Source of the DNA: JBGCDD01 sp045105075
Lineage (GTDB): Bacteria > Pseudomonadota > Alphaproteobacteria > Rhodobacterales > Rhodobacteraceae
NCBI GenBank assembly: GCA_045105075.1
Contig: JBGCDD010000199.1
Location: forward strand, 1-19,515
Length of the DNA: 19,515 nt
Direction: 5' to 3'
The translations under genes were made by a program, and so were the position numbers. The notes below the pieces were generated by a model. That model was not told the origin of the DNA. It saw only the letters and a list, made by a program, of their open reading frames with translations, and searched no databases. Of the stretch, positions 7,498-14,123 are shown piece by piece. Position 1 is the first letter of the stretch. The number at the start of each line of letters is the position of its first letter.

Positions 7498-8802
7498 CTA
7501 TGATGCAGTGCCGAGATCTCGCAACACTTGATGTCCCTTGGGTAACGCAGGCCGTTCAAGTTCCCTTGCGTGAATGCCCAACACCATCAGCGCTGGCCAT
7601 AACAGATACGCTTCAATCTCGATGTTTTCACCAAATGACAGCAATGTCAGCGTCATCATCACACCGAGCGGCAAGCGCCCTCTGGGGCCCAATGCTGCGT
7701 CTTTGAGTGCCAAAGCCATCTGCCAGAGGAAGGGCACAAGCAGCGCCAAAAAGCCCACCAAGCCTTTGACAAACAACAGACCGTACCAAGTGTGATGGCT
7801 GCCGATGGGCATGTATTCAACAGCATGACTGCCAGGCTGCACGGTGGCATGGCCAAACCAGTAACCGTCGGTCTGCCAGCGTTCTGTCGCAATACGTTGC
7901 AGCGTTTCGCGCACACGGGTGCTGTCGGCCCGTGCGCCCTTGAATGCAGATACCGCGTCGGTCGCGGCGGTGGCCAAAGCCGTGCCCAAAACTGACATCG
8001 ATGCCGTAAAAGCCGCCAGCACCTGCCACGCCCATCCGCGCAGGATCAATGGCAATAGACGTGGCAGGGTGGTACAGGCCACAAGCCCCACCAAACCCAT
8101 GCGCGACTTACTGGCAAAGATCATCACAACACCCGCCGCTATACCGATGCTGCGCCATTTGACGTTTTTTTCTTCCAGTGCGAACAGAACCATTACTGTT
8201 CCAAGCAATGCTGCGAAGGGCGACCATGGCGCATAAAACTGCCAGCGTGGTGTCCAGCTTGAGGGATCCCATGTGAAAAAGTAGACCGAGAAATACTCGG
8301 GGCCCGGGCCACCAACGGCTTTGAGGGGAGAGGTAAAGATACGCTCTGGCAGGCCAATATAGGGGGCCACCAACAAAACGGGTGCAATGATCAAAGTCCA
8401 CAGGCCCACAACGCATTGCGCGCGGATCAATGTTTCGCGACGGATGGGCAGCACCGCCCCCGCCAAAGGGAACAGCGCCAGCAGTGCCCACCCTTTGGCC
8501 CAACCGATGGTCGACTTGATCGTCTTGCCTGTGCCCAATCCCCAGTCCAGATGCCCGACCCAAAGCGCGATCAGCATCACGACCATGCCGATCAACCAAC
8601 CCCAGATCACGGGCGGAATGGTCCCTGTTGCCCGCATATCAGGGCGCACAGCGGGGCCAAGATACAAGACCAGCACAACCAATCCTGCCAGCACCCATGC
8701 CAAGACAGGCCCGACGATATAGAGCGCGCCAAAAGCATAGAACGGCCACGTCAGGACAAGAGTGCGGTAAACCAGCCGCTCGATCGGGTTCTGGGCGATC
8801 AT
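7498..8802 (-). CDS. O-antigen ligase/Wzy-like polysaccharide polymerase membrane protein
   Basis: 434-residue integral membrane protein with about ten hydrophobic segments (for example residues 12-50, 66-84, 104-120, 131-150, 195-208, 218-230, 340-362 and 381-410). A large polar loop around residues 285-340 contains GSHHTWYGLL (334-343), and SKSRMG lies at 231-236. Both resemble the conserved loop and SxSR element of the Wzy_C/O-antigen ligase family, which joins lipid-linked sugar repeats at the periplasmic face of the inner membrane. The ATG at 8802 overlaps the stop of the Wzz-like gene by 4 bp, so the two are co-expressed. Polymerase (Wzy) fits the Wzx/Wzz/Wza context better than lipid A ligase, but sequence alone does not separate the two. 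Confidence 0.8.
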   Translation of the reverse strand: MIAQNPIERLVYRTLVLTWPFYAFGALYIVGPVLAWVLAGLVVLVLYLGPAVRPDMRATGTIPPVIWGWLIGMVVMLIALWVGHLDWGLGTGKTIKSTIGWAKGWALLALFPLAGAVLPIRRETLIRAQCVVGLWTLIIAPVLLVAPYIGLPERIFTSPLKAVGGPGPEYFSVYFFTWDPSSWTPRWQFYAPWSPFAALLGTVMVLFALEEKNVKWRSIGIAAGVVMIFASKSRMGLVGLVACTTLPRLLPLILRGWAWQVLAAFTASMSVLGTALATAATDAVSAFKGARADSTRVRETLQRIATERWQTDGYWFGHATVQPGSHAVEYMPIGSHHTWYGLLFVKGLVGFLALLVPFLWQMALALKDAALGPRGRLPLGVMMTLTLLSFGENIEIEAYLLWPALMVLGIHARELERPALPKGHQVLRDLGTAS

Positions 8803-10238
8803 GTTTTCGCACCCGTTCTGGACATCAAGCCAGAGATCAGCGCAATTCGGATCCAGCCCATCGCGAGGCTGATCAACAACATCAGCGTTGCAGCAATTCC
8901 TGCCATAAGCGCCAGTTTGCGGTTGGGCGAGGATGGTTTTTGCGGCAAGGACGGGTTTTCGAGCACCTGCACCAGCGGATAGGATGCATAGATGTCAGAT
9001 TTGCTGGATTGGGCACGCGCGATAGCAGAGGCAAAGATCGCTTCTGCCACCGAGAAATCACGTTCCAGATCCTTCATTCTGGCGGCGACCGGGGCAAAGG
9101 TATCAAGCGCCGTTTGACCGTCTGCTTTTTGCGCCTCCAGTGTCTCCAGTTGCTCTTGCGCGCCAGAAACCTCGACGTGCATCCGAACAAGTTCAGCCAG
9201 CAGTTCTGCGCGGGCACCGTCAGGGGCAAGATCGAAACCACGCAGGGCTTCGGCGTCCAACCCGGTTATGGATTGCGCCAACGACAAGGCAACTGAGACT
9301 GATTTGTCCCGCGCTGATTGGGCCGCCTGCACGCGGGGATGGCGCTTGCCATAGCGTGCGCTGGCATCGGCCAGAACCACTTCGGTACGGCCAATTTCAT
9401 CCAGGATCGCAATGTAGGACCCGTTTGCAAACAGCTTGAGCGTGGCGGCTGCAACCGCTGCGTCCAAACCCAATTGCGCCTCTAACGCCGTTGTTGCGGC
9501 GGCCCGTTCGCTGAGTGTGGCGCGTTGATTGAGGATGTCCTCGTCCAGCGCCAGATGGCGATCAAGCAGGACATCGTATTGCTCGGCAGACAGCAGGCCC
9601 GTCGAGGTTTGCAGCGCTTCGATTTGACTGCGGGTGTCCGCAACAGAGGCGCGATAGTCCGCGATGGCTTGCAAACCGCTGTCTTGGCGGGTGTCGACTT
9701 CATCGGTGCGCAACGCGTCCAGTTCGGCAAAAAACGCAGCCAGAATGGCGTCACCACGGGCCTGTGCATCTTGCGGCGTTCTGCCGGTGGTTTCGAAATG
9801 GATCAAGCTGGTTTGGTCCACCAAACGGACACGCGGCTGGCCCAATTCGGTCCGTTCAATGTTCAATGCGGTCGCAGCAGCATCCACGATGCGGTCGGCA
9901 CCCAGCAAACGTTTGTAGGTCTCTGTCGGGCTAACCGCGTTGCTGGCAAAAGCCGAGTTTGCATATGACGTTGCCTGACCGATACCGTTGACGTTCATCG
10001 AAGCAGATGCACCAGAGCCGGGCATGATCAAAGACGTGGTCGAGCGGTAGCTTAACGGCGCAGTGTTGAGATATCCCAAAAGAGGTGCCCAGATCAGCGT
10101 CGCGCCCAGAACCCCTGTGGCCACATATCGTGGGAAACGCTTGAGGTCGCTCAGCTTGCCCCCCATGACGACACGGCGCACAACGCCACCTGTTGCGGGG
10201 CGTGCTTTGGGGGCGAATGGCAGTGAAAGTGTCATCAT
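8799..10238 (-). CDS. Wzz-like polysaccharide chain-length/co-polymerase protein
   Basis: 479-residue inner-membrane protein of the Wzz/polysaccharide co-polymerase family. A first membrane helix lies at about residues 39-58 and a second at about 441-466. A long periplasmic region between them is rich in predicted coiled coil (about 190-260 and 345-400). Just before the second helix is the family's proline-rich segment (ENPSLPQKPSSPNRK). There is no Walker A motif after the second helix, so no BY-kinase is fused to it; if one exists it is encoded elsewhere. The ATG at 10238 has AGGAG seven bases upstream (10250-10246). The gene leads the two-gene unit with the polymerase. The 107-bp gap upstream holds the CTATCC-N4-GGATAG repeat 90 bp before the start. 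Confidence 0.86.
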   Translation of the reverse strand: MMTLSLPFAPKARPATGGVVRRVVMGGKLSDLKRFPRYVATGVLGATLIWAPLLGYLNTAPLSYRSTTSLIMPGSGASASMNVNGIGQATSYANSAFASNAVSPTETYKRLLGADRIVDAAATALNIERTELGQPRVRLVDQTSLIHFETTGRTPQDAQARGDAILAAFFAELDALRTDEVDTRQDSGLQAIADYRASVADTRSQIEALQTSTGLLSAEQYDVLLDRHLALDEDILNQRATLSERAAATTALEAQLGLDAAVAAATLKLFANGSYIAILDEIGRTEVVLADASARYGKRHPRVQAAQSARDKSVSVALSLAQSITGLDAEALRGFDLAPDGARAELLAELVRMHVEVSGAQEQLETLEAQKADGQTALDTFAPVAARMKDLERDFSVAEAIFASAIARAQSSKSDIYASYPLVQVLENPSLPQKPSSPNRKLALMAGIAATLMLLISLAMGWIRIALISGLMSRTGAKT

Positions 10239-10328
10239 CGGTTGGCTCCTTTACCGGTGATCTATCTGACTGAGCAGGACAAATCATTTGGGCAGAGGGC
10301 CAGTAAGGCGGCGCTTTTGGCGCGATGC

Positions 10329-10344
10329 CTATCCTTTTGGATAG
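10329..10344 (-). promoter_or_regulatory. Operator candidate, copy A (CTATCC-N4-GGATAG), upstream of the wzz-like gene
   Basis: On the plus strand this reads CTATCCTTTTGGATAG, a perfect 6-bp inverted repeat with a 4-bp spacer. In the direction of wzz transcription it is CTATCCAAAAGGATAG. It starts one base beyond the stop codon of the response-regulator gene and ends 90 bp upstream of the wzz-like ATG. The same repeat occurs at 13517-13532 and 17890-17905, at similar distances from start codons. A terminator is unlikely because no T-run follows and the stem is only 6 bp. Confidence 0.75.
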
Positions 10345-10345
10345 A

Positions 10346-10960
10346 TCAGAACAGGCCTGCTTCGCGTGCTATCAGGGCCGCTTGGGTTCGGTTGGCGGCG
10401 CCAACTTTGCGGTACAGCGTTTTGACATGCAGCTTGATTGTGGGTTCGGTGATATCCAGATCGCGGGCAATTTCCTTGTTAGACTTGCCTTCGGTCAACC
10501 CTTTGAGAACTTGCAACTCGCGAGGTGTGAGTTTCTCGGCCAACGCATTGGTCGGCACCTCTTCGACAGCTGTCATGAAATCAATGGGGGCGTATTGTTC
10601 GCCCATCGCCATGAACTTGACCGCGTTGACAAGTGATTTGGCAGGCAGCGATTTGGGCACAAAGCCAGCGGCTCCGGCTTCCAGCGCATCTTCGGCAATC
10701 TGGCGCGTGGCCTCACCAGAAATCAGCGCGACTCGTTGACCGTCATTCAACGCAATTGCGGTGCGCAACCCTTCCAGGCCATTCATGCCGGGCATGTTAT
10801 AGTCGAGCAGGATCAGGTCGAAAGGTTCATCGCTTTCGATCCGTGCACAGGCTTCTTGAAACGTACCTGCACTGGCGGTCTCCATCCGGCCTTCACCTTC
10901 CAGAAACATCACAAGCGTATCGCGCAGCAGGTCGTGGTCGTCGGCAATCAATACTCTCAT
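10346..10960 (-). CDS. NarL/FixJ-family two-component response regulator
   Basis: 204-residue regulator with an N-terminal receiver domain and a C-terminal LuxR-type helix-turn-helix. The acidic pair D7/D8, the phosphoacceptor D53 (LLDYNMPGMNG) and the conserved lysine in FVPKS (about residue 104) are all present, so phosphorylation should work. The DNA-binding domain (about 139-200) shows LTPRELQVLKGLTEGKSNKEIA and TIKLHVKTLYRKVGAANRTQA in two blocks typical of the family. The start has AGAGGA just upstream. No kinase is adjacent, but the hybrid kinase at 14124-16625 ends in an HPt domain and would need such a partner. I infer that this protein binds the CTATCC-N4-GGATAG repeats in this cluster; the first copy lies right after its stop codon. 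Confidence 0.92.
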   Translation of the reverse strand: MRVLIADDHDLLRDTLVMFLEGEGRMETASAGTFQEACARIESDEPFDLILLDYNMPGMNGLEGLRTAIALNDGQRVALISGEATRQIAEDALEAGAAGFVPKSLPAKSLVNAVKFMAMGEQYAPIDFMTAVEEVPTNALAEKLTPRELQVLKGLTEGKSNKEIARDLDITEPTIKLHVKTLYRKVGAANRTQAALIAREAGLF

Positions 10961-10971
10961 GACGGGTCCTC

Positions 10972-10981
10972 TTAACGTTAA
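10972..10981. promoter_or_regulatory. Perfect palindrome TTAACGTTAA just upstream of the response-regulator gene
   Basis: Ten-base palindrome ending about a dozen bases before the regulator ATG and touching its ribosome site. It contains two TTAA elements, but their spacing is 2 rather than the 7 bases of a full CtrA box. It could be an operator or a chance match. Confidence 0.3.
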
Positions 10982-11044
10982 CGCATGCTACCCGCGGATT
11001 GTGGTGGTTCAAAGGCGCAAATGATGGGGAAATCGGGCTAATGC

Positions 11045-11062
11045 CTCCCCCAAAGGGATAGG
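11045..11062 (+). promoter_or_regulatory. Possible degenerate relative of the CTATCC-N4-GGATAG repeat
   Basis: The right arm GGGATAGG (11055-11062) is intact, but the left arm (CTCCCC) has mismatches and the spacing is one base longer than in the three good copies. It lies about 150 bp before the WecG-fusion start, further out than the other copies. Weak evidence. Confidence 0.25.
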
Positions 11063-11108
11063 TTTCGTGCTGATTGGACGTTGATACGGCACCGTTATGG
11101 GTGGTGTG

Positions 11109-11116
11109 TTAACCAT
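11109..11116 (+). promoter_or_regulatory. CtrA-like half site TTAACCAT
   Basis: Matches the 8-base half-site motif known for the alphaproteobacterial master regulator CtrA, about 95 bp upstream of the WecG-fusion start. No second TTAA lies at the 7-base spacing of a full box. The match is short, so chance is a real alternative. Confidence 0.3.
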
Positions 11117-11166
11117 CCGCGTCGCAAACCTGTCCACCCGCTCCGTTGCGCCAAGCCGTTGTTTTC

Positions 11167-11197
11167 GTTGATCAGTAGGGCAACAAATCTGATCAAC
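11167..11197 (+). promoter_or_regulatory. 9-bp perfect inverted repeat in the leader of the WecG-fusion gene
   Basis: GTTGATCAG (11167-11175) and CTGATCAAC (11189-11197) form perfect arms separated by 13 bases. Each arm contains the palindrome TGATCA, and the two TGATCA centres are 21 bp apart, two helical turns. The repeat ends directly at the AAAGGA ribosome site (11198-11203), 14 bases before the ATG. It could be a repressor operator with two half-sites on one DNA face, or an RNA stem limiting ribosome access. Confidence 0.55.
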
Positions 11198-11211
11198 AAA
11201 GGACTGCCGCC

Positions 11212-12591
11212 ATGACATACCTTCCCACCTTCGACGGCCCGCTGACACCCATTCACACCTTGCGCGAAACCTATCTGCCAAGCCTGCGCACAACTCTGGT
11301 CGACGCCACCACATCAGACACGATCACAACGCTTTTGGCCCCTGGCCGTCGGCGCGTTAACTTTATGAATGCGCACTGTTTCAACGTGATGTCGCAGGAC
11401 CGCCAATACGCAGCAGCCGTCAACAGCGCCGATTTCCTGCTGCCCGACGGTATCGGCGTCGCCCTTGCGGCCAAGATGACGGGTCACGATTTGAGCGCCA
11501 ATCTGAACGGCACAGACTTCATTCCTGCATTGCTGCAAGAGGCCGCCAAACTGGGCAAGTCAGTCTATCTGTTCGGCGGCACGCCTGGAACGGCAGACAC
11601 AGCTGCGAACAATCTGATCCACAAAATCCCCGGCCTGCAAATTGCAGGAACGCGCAATGGGTTTGGCGAAGCTCAGAACGACGCAGAGATAATTGCCGAC
11701 ATCAATGCAAGCGGTGCGGACATCGTTTTGGTCGCCCTTGGCGTGCCGATGCAGGAGCTTTGGTTGCACCGTCACGCCCCCTACATTGATGCCGAACTGA
11801 CCATGGGTGTGGGTGCGGCGCTCGACTTCTTTGCCGGAAATGTGGCGCGTGCACCGGCTTGGGTCCGCAAAGCCAAATGCGAATGGGTCTGGCGCCTTGC
11901 GCAAGAGCCGCGCCGGTTGGCAAAACGCTATTTGCTGGGCAATTTCAACTTTTTGGCACGCGCCGCCAAGCAGACCGCCGCCACCTTTACAGCCGCTTCC
12001 GTTGCAAGCCGCATTCTCGACGTAACGGTATCGACCAGCGCACTTGTTCTACTGTCCCCAATCCTTGCGCTGACCGCCTTGGCGATCAAAACCGAAAGCA
12101 AAGGGCCTGCGCTTTTTACCCAAACGCGCGTGGGCAAAAACGGTCGCCGTTTCACGATGATCAAGTTCCGCTCAATGGTCACAAATGCCGAAGACCTCCG
12201 AGAAGACGTTTTGGCGCAATCAGACCGCGACGGCATTTGTTTCAAGTCAAAGTCAGATCCGCGCATCACGCGCGTTGGTCGCTTCATTCGCCGCACTTCA
12301 ATTGATGAGCTGCCACAGATTTTGAACGTTTTGCGCGGGCAGATGTCCATTGTGGGCCCACGCCCTGCCTTGCCCTGCGAAGTCGACGTGTATCCCGAAC
12401 ATGCCCTTGCCCGTCTTGCCGTCAAACCCGGTATCACCGGTGTCTGGCAGGTTTCCGGACGGGCTGACGTGGGCTTTGATCAAATGATCGAAATGGATCT
12501 GGCCTATGCCAGCACCCGCACGGTTCTTCTTGATCTGATCCTTATCGCCCTGACATTCCGCGCGGTCTTGACTGGCCGTGGCGCACACTAA
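11212..12591 (+). CDS. Fusion of WecG/TagA/CpsF glycosyltransferase and polyprenyl-phosphate sugar phosphotransferase
   Basis: 459 residues with two enzymes in one chain. Residues about 20-245 form a GT26 (WecG/TagA/CpsF) domain, with FMNAHCFNV, the LLPDG loop (77-80), NGTD (99-102), YLFGG (119-123) and the end segment EWVWRLAQEPRRLAKRYL. Residues about 267-459 form a small polyprenyl-phosphate phosphoglycosyl transferase: a hydrophobic entry helix (LDVTVSTSALVLLSPILAL), KFRSM, then RRTSIDELPQ with the catalytic Asp-Glu pair near 365-366, MSIVGPRP and KPGITGVWQVSGR. The C-terminal part would start the repeat unit by moving a sugar phosphate to undecaprenyl phosphate, and the N-terminal part would add the next sugar. 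The start has AAAGGA eight bases upstream. galU follows after 28 bp, probably in the same transcript. Confidence 0.9.
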   Translation: MTYLPTFDGPLTPIHTLRETYLPSLRTTLVDATTSDTITTLLAPGRRRVNFMNAHCFNVMSQDRQYAAAVNSADFLLPDGIGVALAAKMTGHDLSANLNGTDFIPALLQEAAKLGKSVYLFGGTPGTADTAANNLIHKIPGLQIAGTRNGFGEAQNDAEIIADINASGADIVLVALGVPMQELWLHRHAPYIDAELTMGVGAALDFFAGNVARAPAWVRKAKCEWVWRLAQEPRRLAKRYLLGNFNFLARAAKQTAATFTAASVASRILDVTVSTSALVLLSPILALTALAIKTESKGPALFTQTRVGKNGRRFTMIKFRSMVTNAEDLREDVLAQSDRDGICFKSKSDPRITRVGRFIRRTSIDELPQILNVLRGQMSIVGPRPALPCEVDVYPEHALARLAVKPGITGVWQVSGRADVGFDQMIEMDLAYASTRTVLLDLILIALTFRAVLTGRGAH

Positions 12592-12619
12592 CCCCAACCT
12601 CGTTCCAGGACCCTAAATC

Positions 12620-13507
12620 ATGACACATATTCGCACCGCTGTTTTCCCTGTCGCTGGCATGGGCACACGTTTTCTACCTGCAACCAAGTCGATCCCCAAG
12701 GAAATGCTCCCGCTGGTTGACCGCCCTTTGATCCAATATGCCGTGGATGAAGCCCGCAAAGCCGGGATCGAGGAATTCATCTTTGTCTCTGCCGCCGGCA
12801 AAGGCGCGTTAGAAGACTATTTTGACACGGCCGCCGCACTTGAGATGCAGTTGAAAGCCAAAGGCAAGACCGAGGCCTTGGCCGCGCTCGGCCCCACACG
12901 GATGCCTGAAGGTGCGCTGACCATCCTGCGACAGGCGCAACCACTTGGATTGGGACATGCCGTGCGCCAAGCGAAACGGCTGGTTGGCGATGCTGCTTTC
13001 GCAGTGCTGTTGCCAGATGACGTGATCCTGCATGACGCAGGTGCGCTTGCTCAGATGGTTGAAGCGCATCGCAGCCAAGGCGGTCACATGGTCGCCACGA
13101 TGGATGTGCCCCGCGCCGCCGTTTCATCCTATGGCGTCCTGGACGTGAGCCACCAAAAGGGCCGCATCGCCCATGCCCGTGGTTTGGTTGAAAAGCCACG
13201 GCCCGACGTGGCCCCGTCAACGCAAGCCATCGTAGGCCGTTACATCCTTGAGCCGTCGATTTTCGAGCGTCTTGACGCCCTTGGACCCGGTGCAGGCGGC
13301 GAGTTGCAACTGACCGACGCGATCAACGCGGATGTGCAAACTGCGGGCGTCACCGGCTACCAGTTTGACGGCGAGCGCTTTGATTGCGGATCTGTGCAAG
13401 GTTTCGTGCAAGCGACGGCAGCTTTTGCCATGGCGCGGGGCGATTTAAGTGCGGACTTTGCAGCATTCATGGAGGCAAGAAAAAAGCCATGTAGAATAGC
13501 GGCTTAA
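12620..13507 (+). CDS. galU: UTP-glucose-1-phosphate uridylyltransferase
   Basis: 295-residue nucleotidyltransferase making UDP-glucose, a donor for the polysaccharide. The signature G-rich loop (VFPVAGMGTRFLPATKSIPKEM, split over residues 8-29), PLGLGHAV (108-115), LLPDD (130-134), the VEKP lysine K192, and the C-terminal GGELQLTDAI and GERFDCGS segments are all present. The length is normal for bacterial GalU. AGGA lies about ten bases before the ATG. It follows the WecG-fusion gene closely and ends 9 bases before copy B of the inverted repeat, so the next gene pair probably has its own promoter. Confidence 0.96.
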   Translation: MTHIRTAVFPVAGMGTRFLPATKSIPKEMLPLVDRPLIQYAVDEARKAGIEEFIFVSAAGKGALEDYFDTAAALEMQLKAKGKTEALAALGPTRMPEGALTILRQAQPLGLGHAVRQAKRLVGDAAFAVLLPDDVILHDAGALAQMVEAHRSQGGHMVATMDVPRAAVSSYGVLDVSHQKGRIAHARGLVEKPRPDVAPSTQAIVGRYILEPSIFERLDALGPGAGGELQLTDAINADVQTAGVTGYQFDGERFDCGSVQGFVQATAAFAMARGDLSADFAAFMEARKKPCRIAA

Positions 13508-13516
13508 CGTCCAGAC

Positions 13517-13542
13517 CTATCCATAAGGATAGAGGCCTATCC
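13517..13542 (+). promoter_or_regulatory. Operator candidate, copy B (CTATCC-N4-GGATAG) plus an extra half-site
   Basis: CTATCCATAAGGATAG at 13517-13532 is a perfect 6-bp inverted repeat with a 4-bp spacer, 77 bp before the ATG of the secreted SUOX-fold gene. A further CTATCC lies at 13537-13542, in the same orientation as the left arm and 20 bp (about two helical turns) downstream of it. Its own right arm is missing. The position matches copies A and C. Confidence 0.75.
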
Positions 13543-13565
13543 CGATACCCCAATGCGGTGGCGAC

Positions 13566-13573
13566 CGGTTCAT
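13566..13573 (+). promoter_or_regulatory. Shared promoter-region element CGGTTCAT (also at 17852-17859, minus strand)
   Basis: CGGTTCAT begins 33 bases after copy B and ends 36 bases before the ATG. The same octamer on the minus strand at 17859-17852 begins 30 bases after copy C and ends 37 bases before the wza-like ATG. The matching geometry suggests part of a shared promoter. Copy A has no clear equivalent. Confidence 0.4.
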
Positions 13574-13609
13574 GACATGAATGGCTGACACGGTTTCAGG
13601 AGTTACCAA

Positions 13610-14086
13610 ATGTTTACCCGCATCCACAGTTTCATTGTCGCATTGGGCATGGTCATGGCCCTTGGCACTTCGGCACAGGCAGGTGACACCATTCTGACGT
13701 TGACCCATAAGGGCCAAACGCAAACATTTGATCGCGCGGCTCTTGAGGCGCTGGGCACCACGACGATTGAGACCACAACGATTTGGACGGAAGGCACGCA
13801 GGTCTTTGAAGGTGTCTCGTTGGCCCGTCTGGCACGGGAAATCGAGGCGCAGGACGGCAAGCTTCTGGCGACTGCGATCAACGATTACACCGTCGAAATC
13901 CCGCTGTCTGATGCGGTGGAAAACGGTCCGATTATTGCTATGACTTTGAACGGGGCCGAGATGTCTGTGCGCGACAAAGGCCCGCTTTGGGTGGTCTATC
14001 CCTACGACGCCGACGCGGAATATCGCACCGAAGTCATTTACTCGCGCAGCATCTGGCAACTCGACAGAATAGAAGTGGTCCAATAA
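13610..14086 (+). CDS. Small secreted molybdopterin-oxidoreductase-like (SUOX-fold) protein without cysteine
   Basis: 158 residues with a clear signal peptide (basic start, hydrophobic core, SAQA then G25), so a periplasmic protein of about 134 residues. The mature part shows segments typical of the sulfite-oxidase/YedY fold: a beta-rich start, FEGVSLARL, LATAINDYTVEIPLSD, and the end GPLWVVYPYD then YSRSIWQLDRIEV. It is shorter than catalytic members and contains no cysteine at all, so the Cys ligand that holds molybdenum is missing. It is therefore unlikely to be a redox enzyme of this type and may be a binding or sensing domain. A good SD (CAGGAG) precedes the ATG. The hybrid kinase gene follows after 37 bp, so the two are probably co-transcribed and may act together. 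Confidence 0.75.
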   Translation: MFTRIHSFIVALGMVMALGTSAQAGDTILTLTHKGQTQTFDRAALEALGTTTIETTTIWTEGTQVFEGVSLARLAREIEAQDGKLLATAINDYTVEIPLSDAVENGPIIAMTLNGAEMSVRDKGPLWVVYPYDADAEYRTEVIYSRSIWQLDRIEVVQ

Positions 14087-14112
14087 TCCGTAAGTGGACA
14101 GCCCCAAACAAC

Positions 14113-14117
14113 AGGAG
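14113..14117 (+). promoter_or_regulatory. Ribosome binding site AGGAG deciding a GTG start at 14124
   Basis: AGGAG lies six bases before GTG 14124. The alternative in-frame GTG at 14094, ten codons upstream, has no such site and would place the SD inside the coding region. The kinase start was therefore set at 14124. Confidence 0.75.
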
Positions 14118-14123
14118 ATACCT

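Noticed and set aside
14094..14123. Upstream GTG start for the hybrid kinase
   Set aside because: The AGGAG at 14113-14117 fits GTG 14124 and would be inside the coding region if translation began at 14094.
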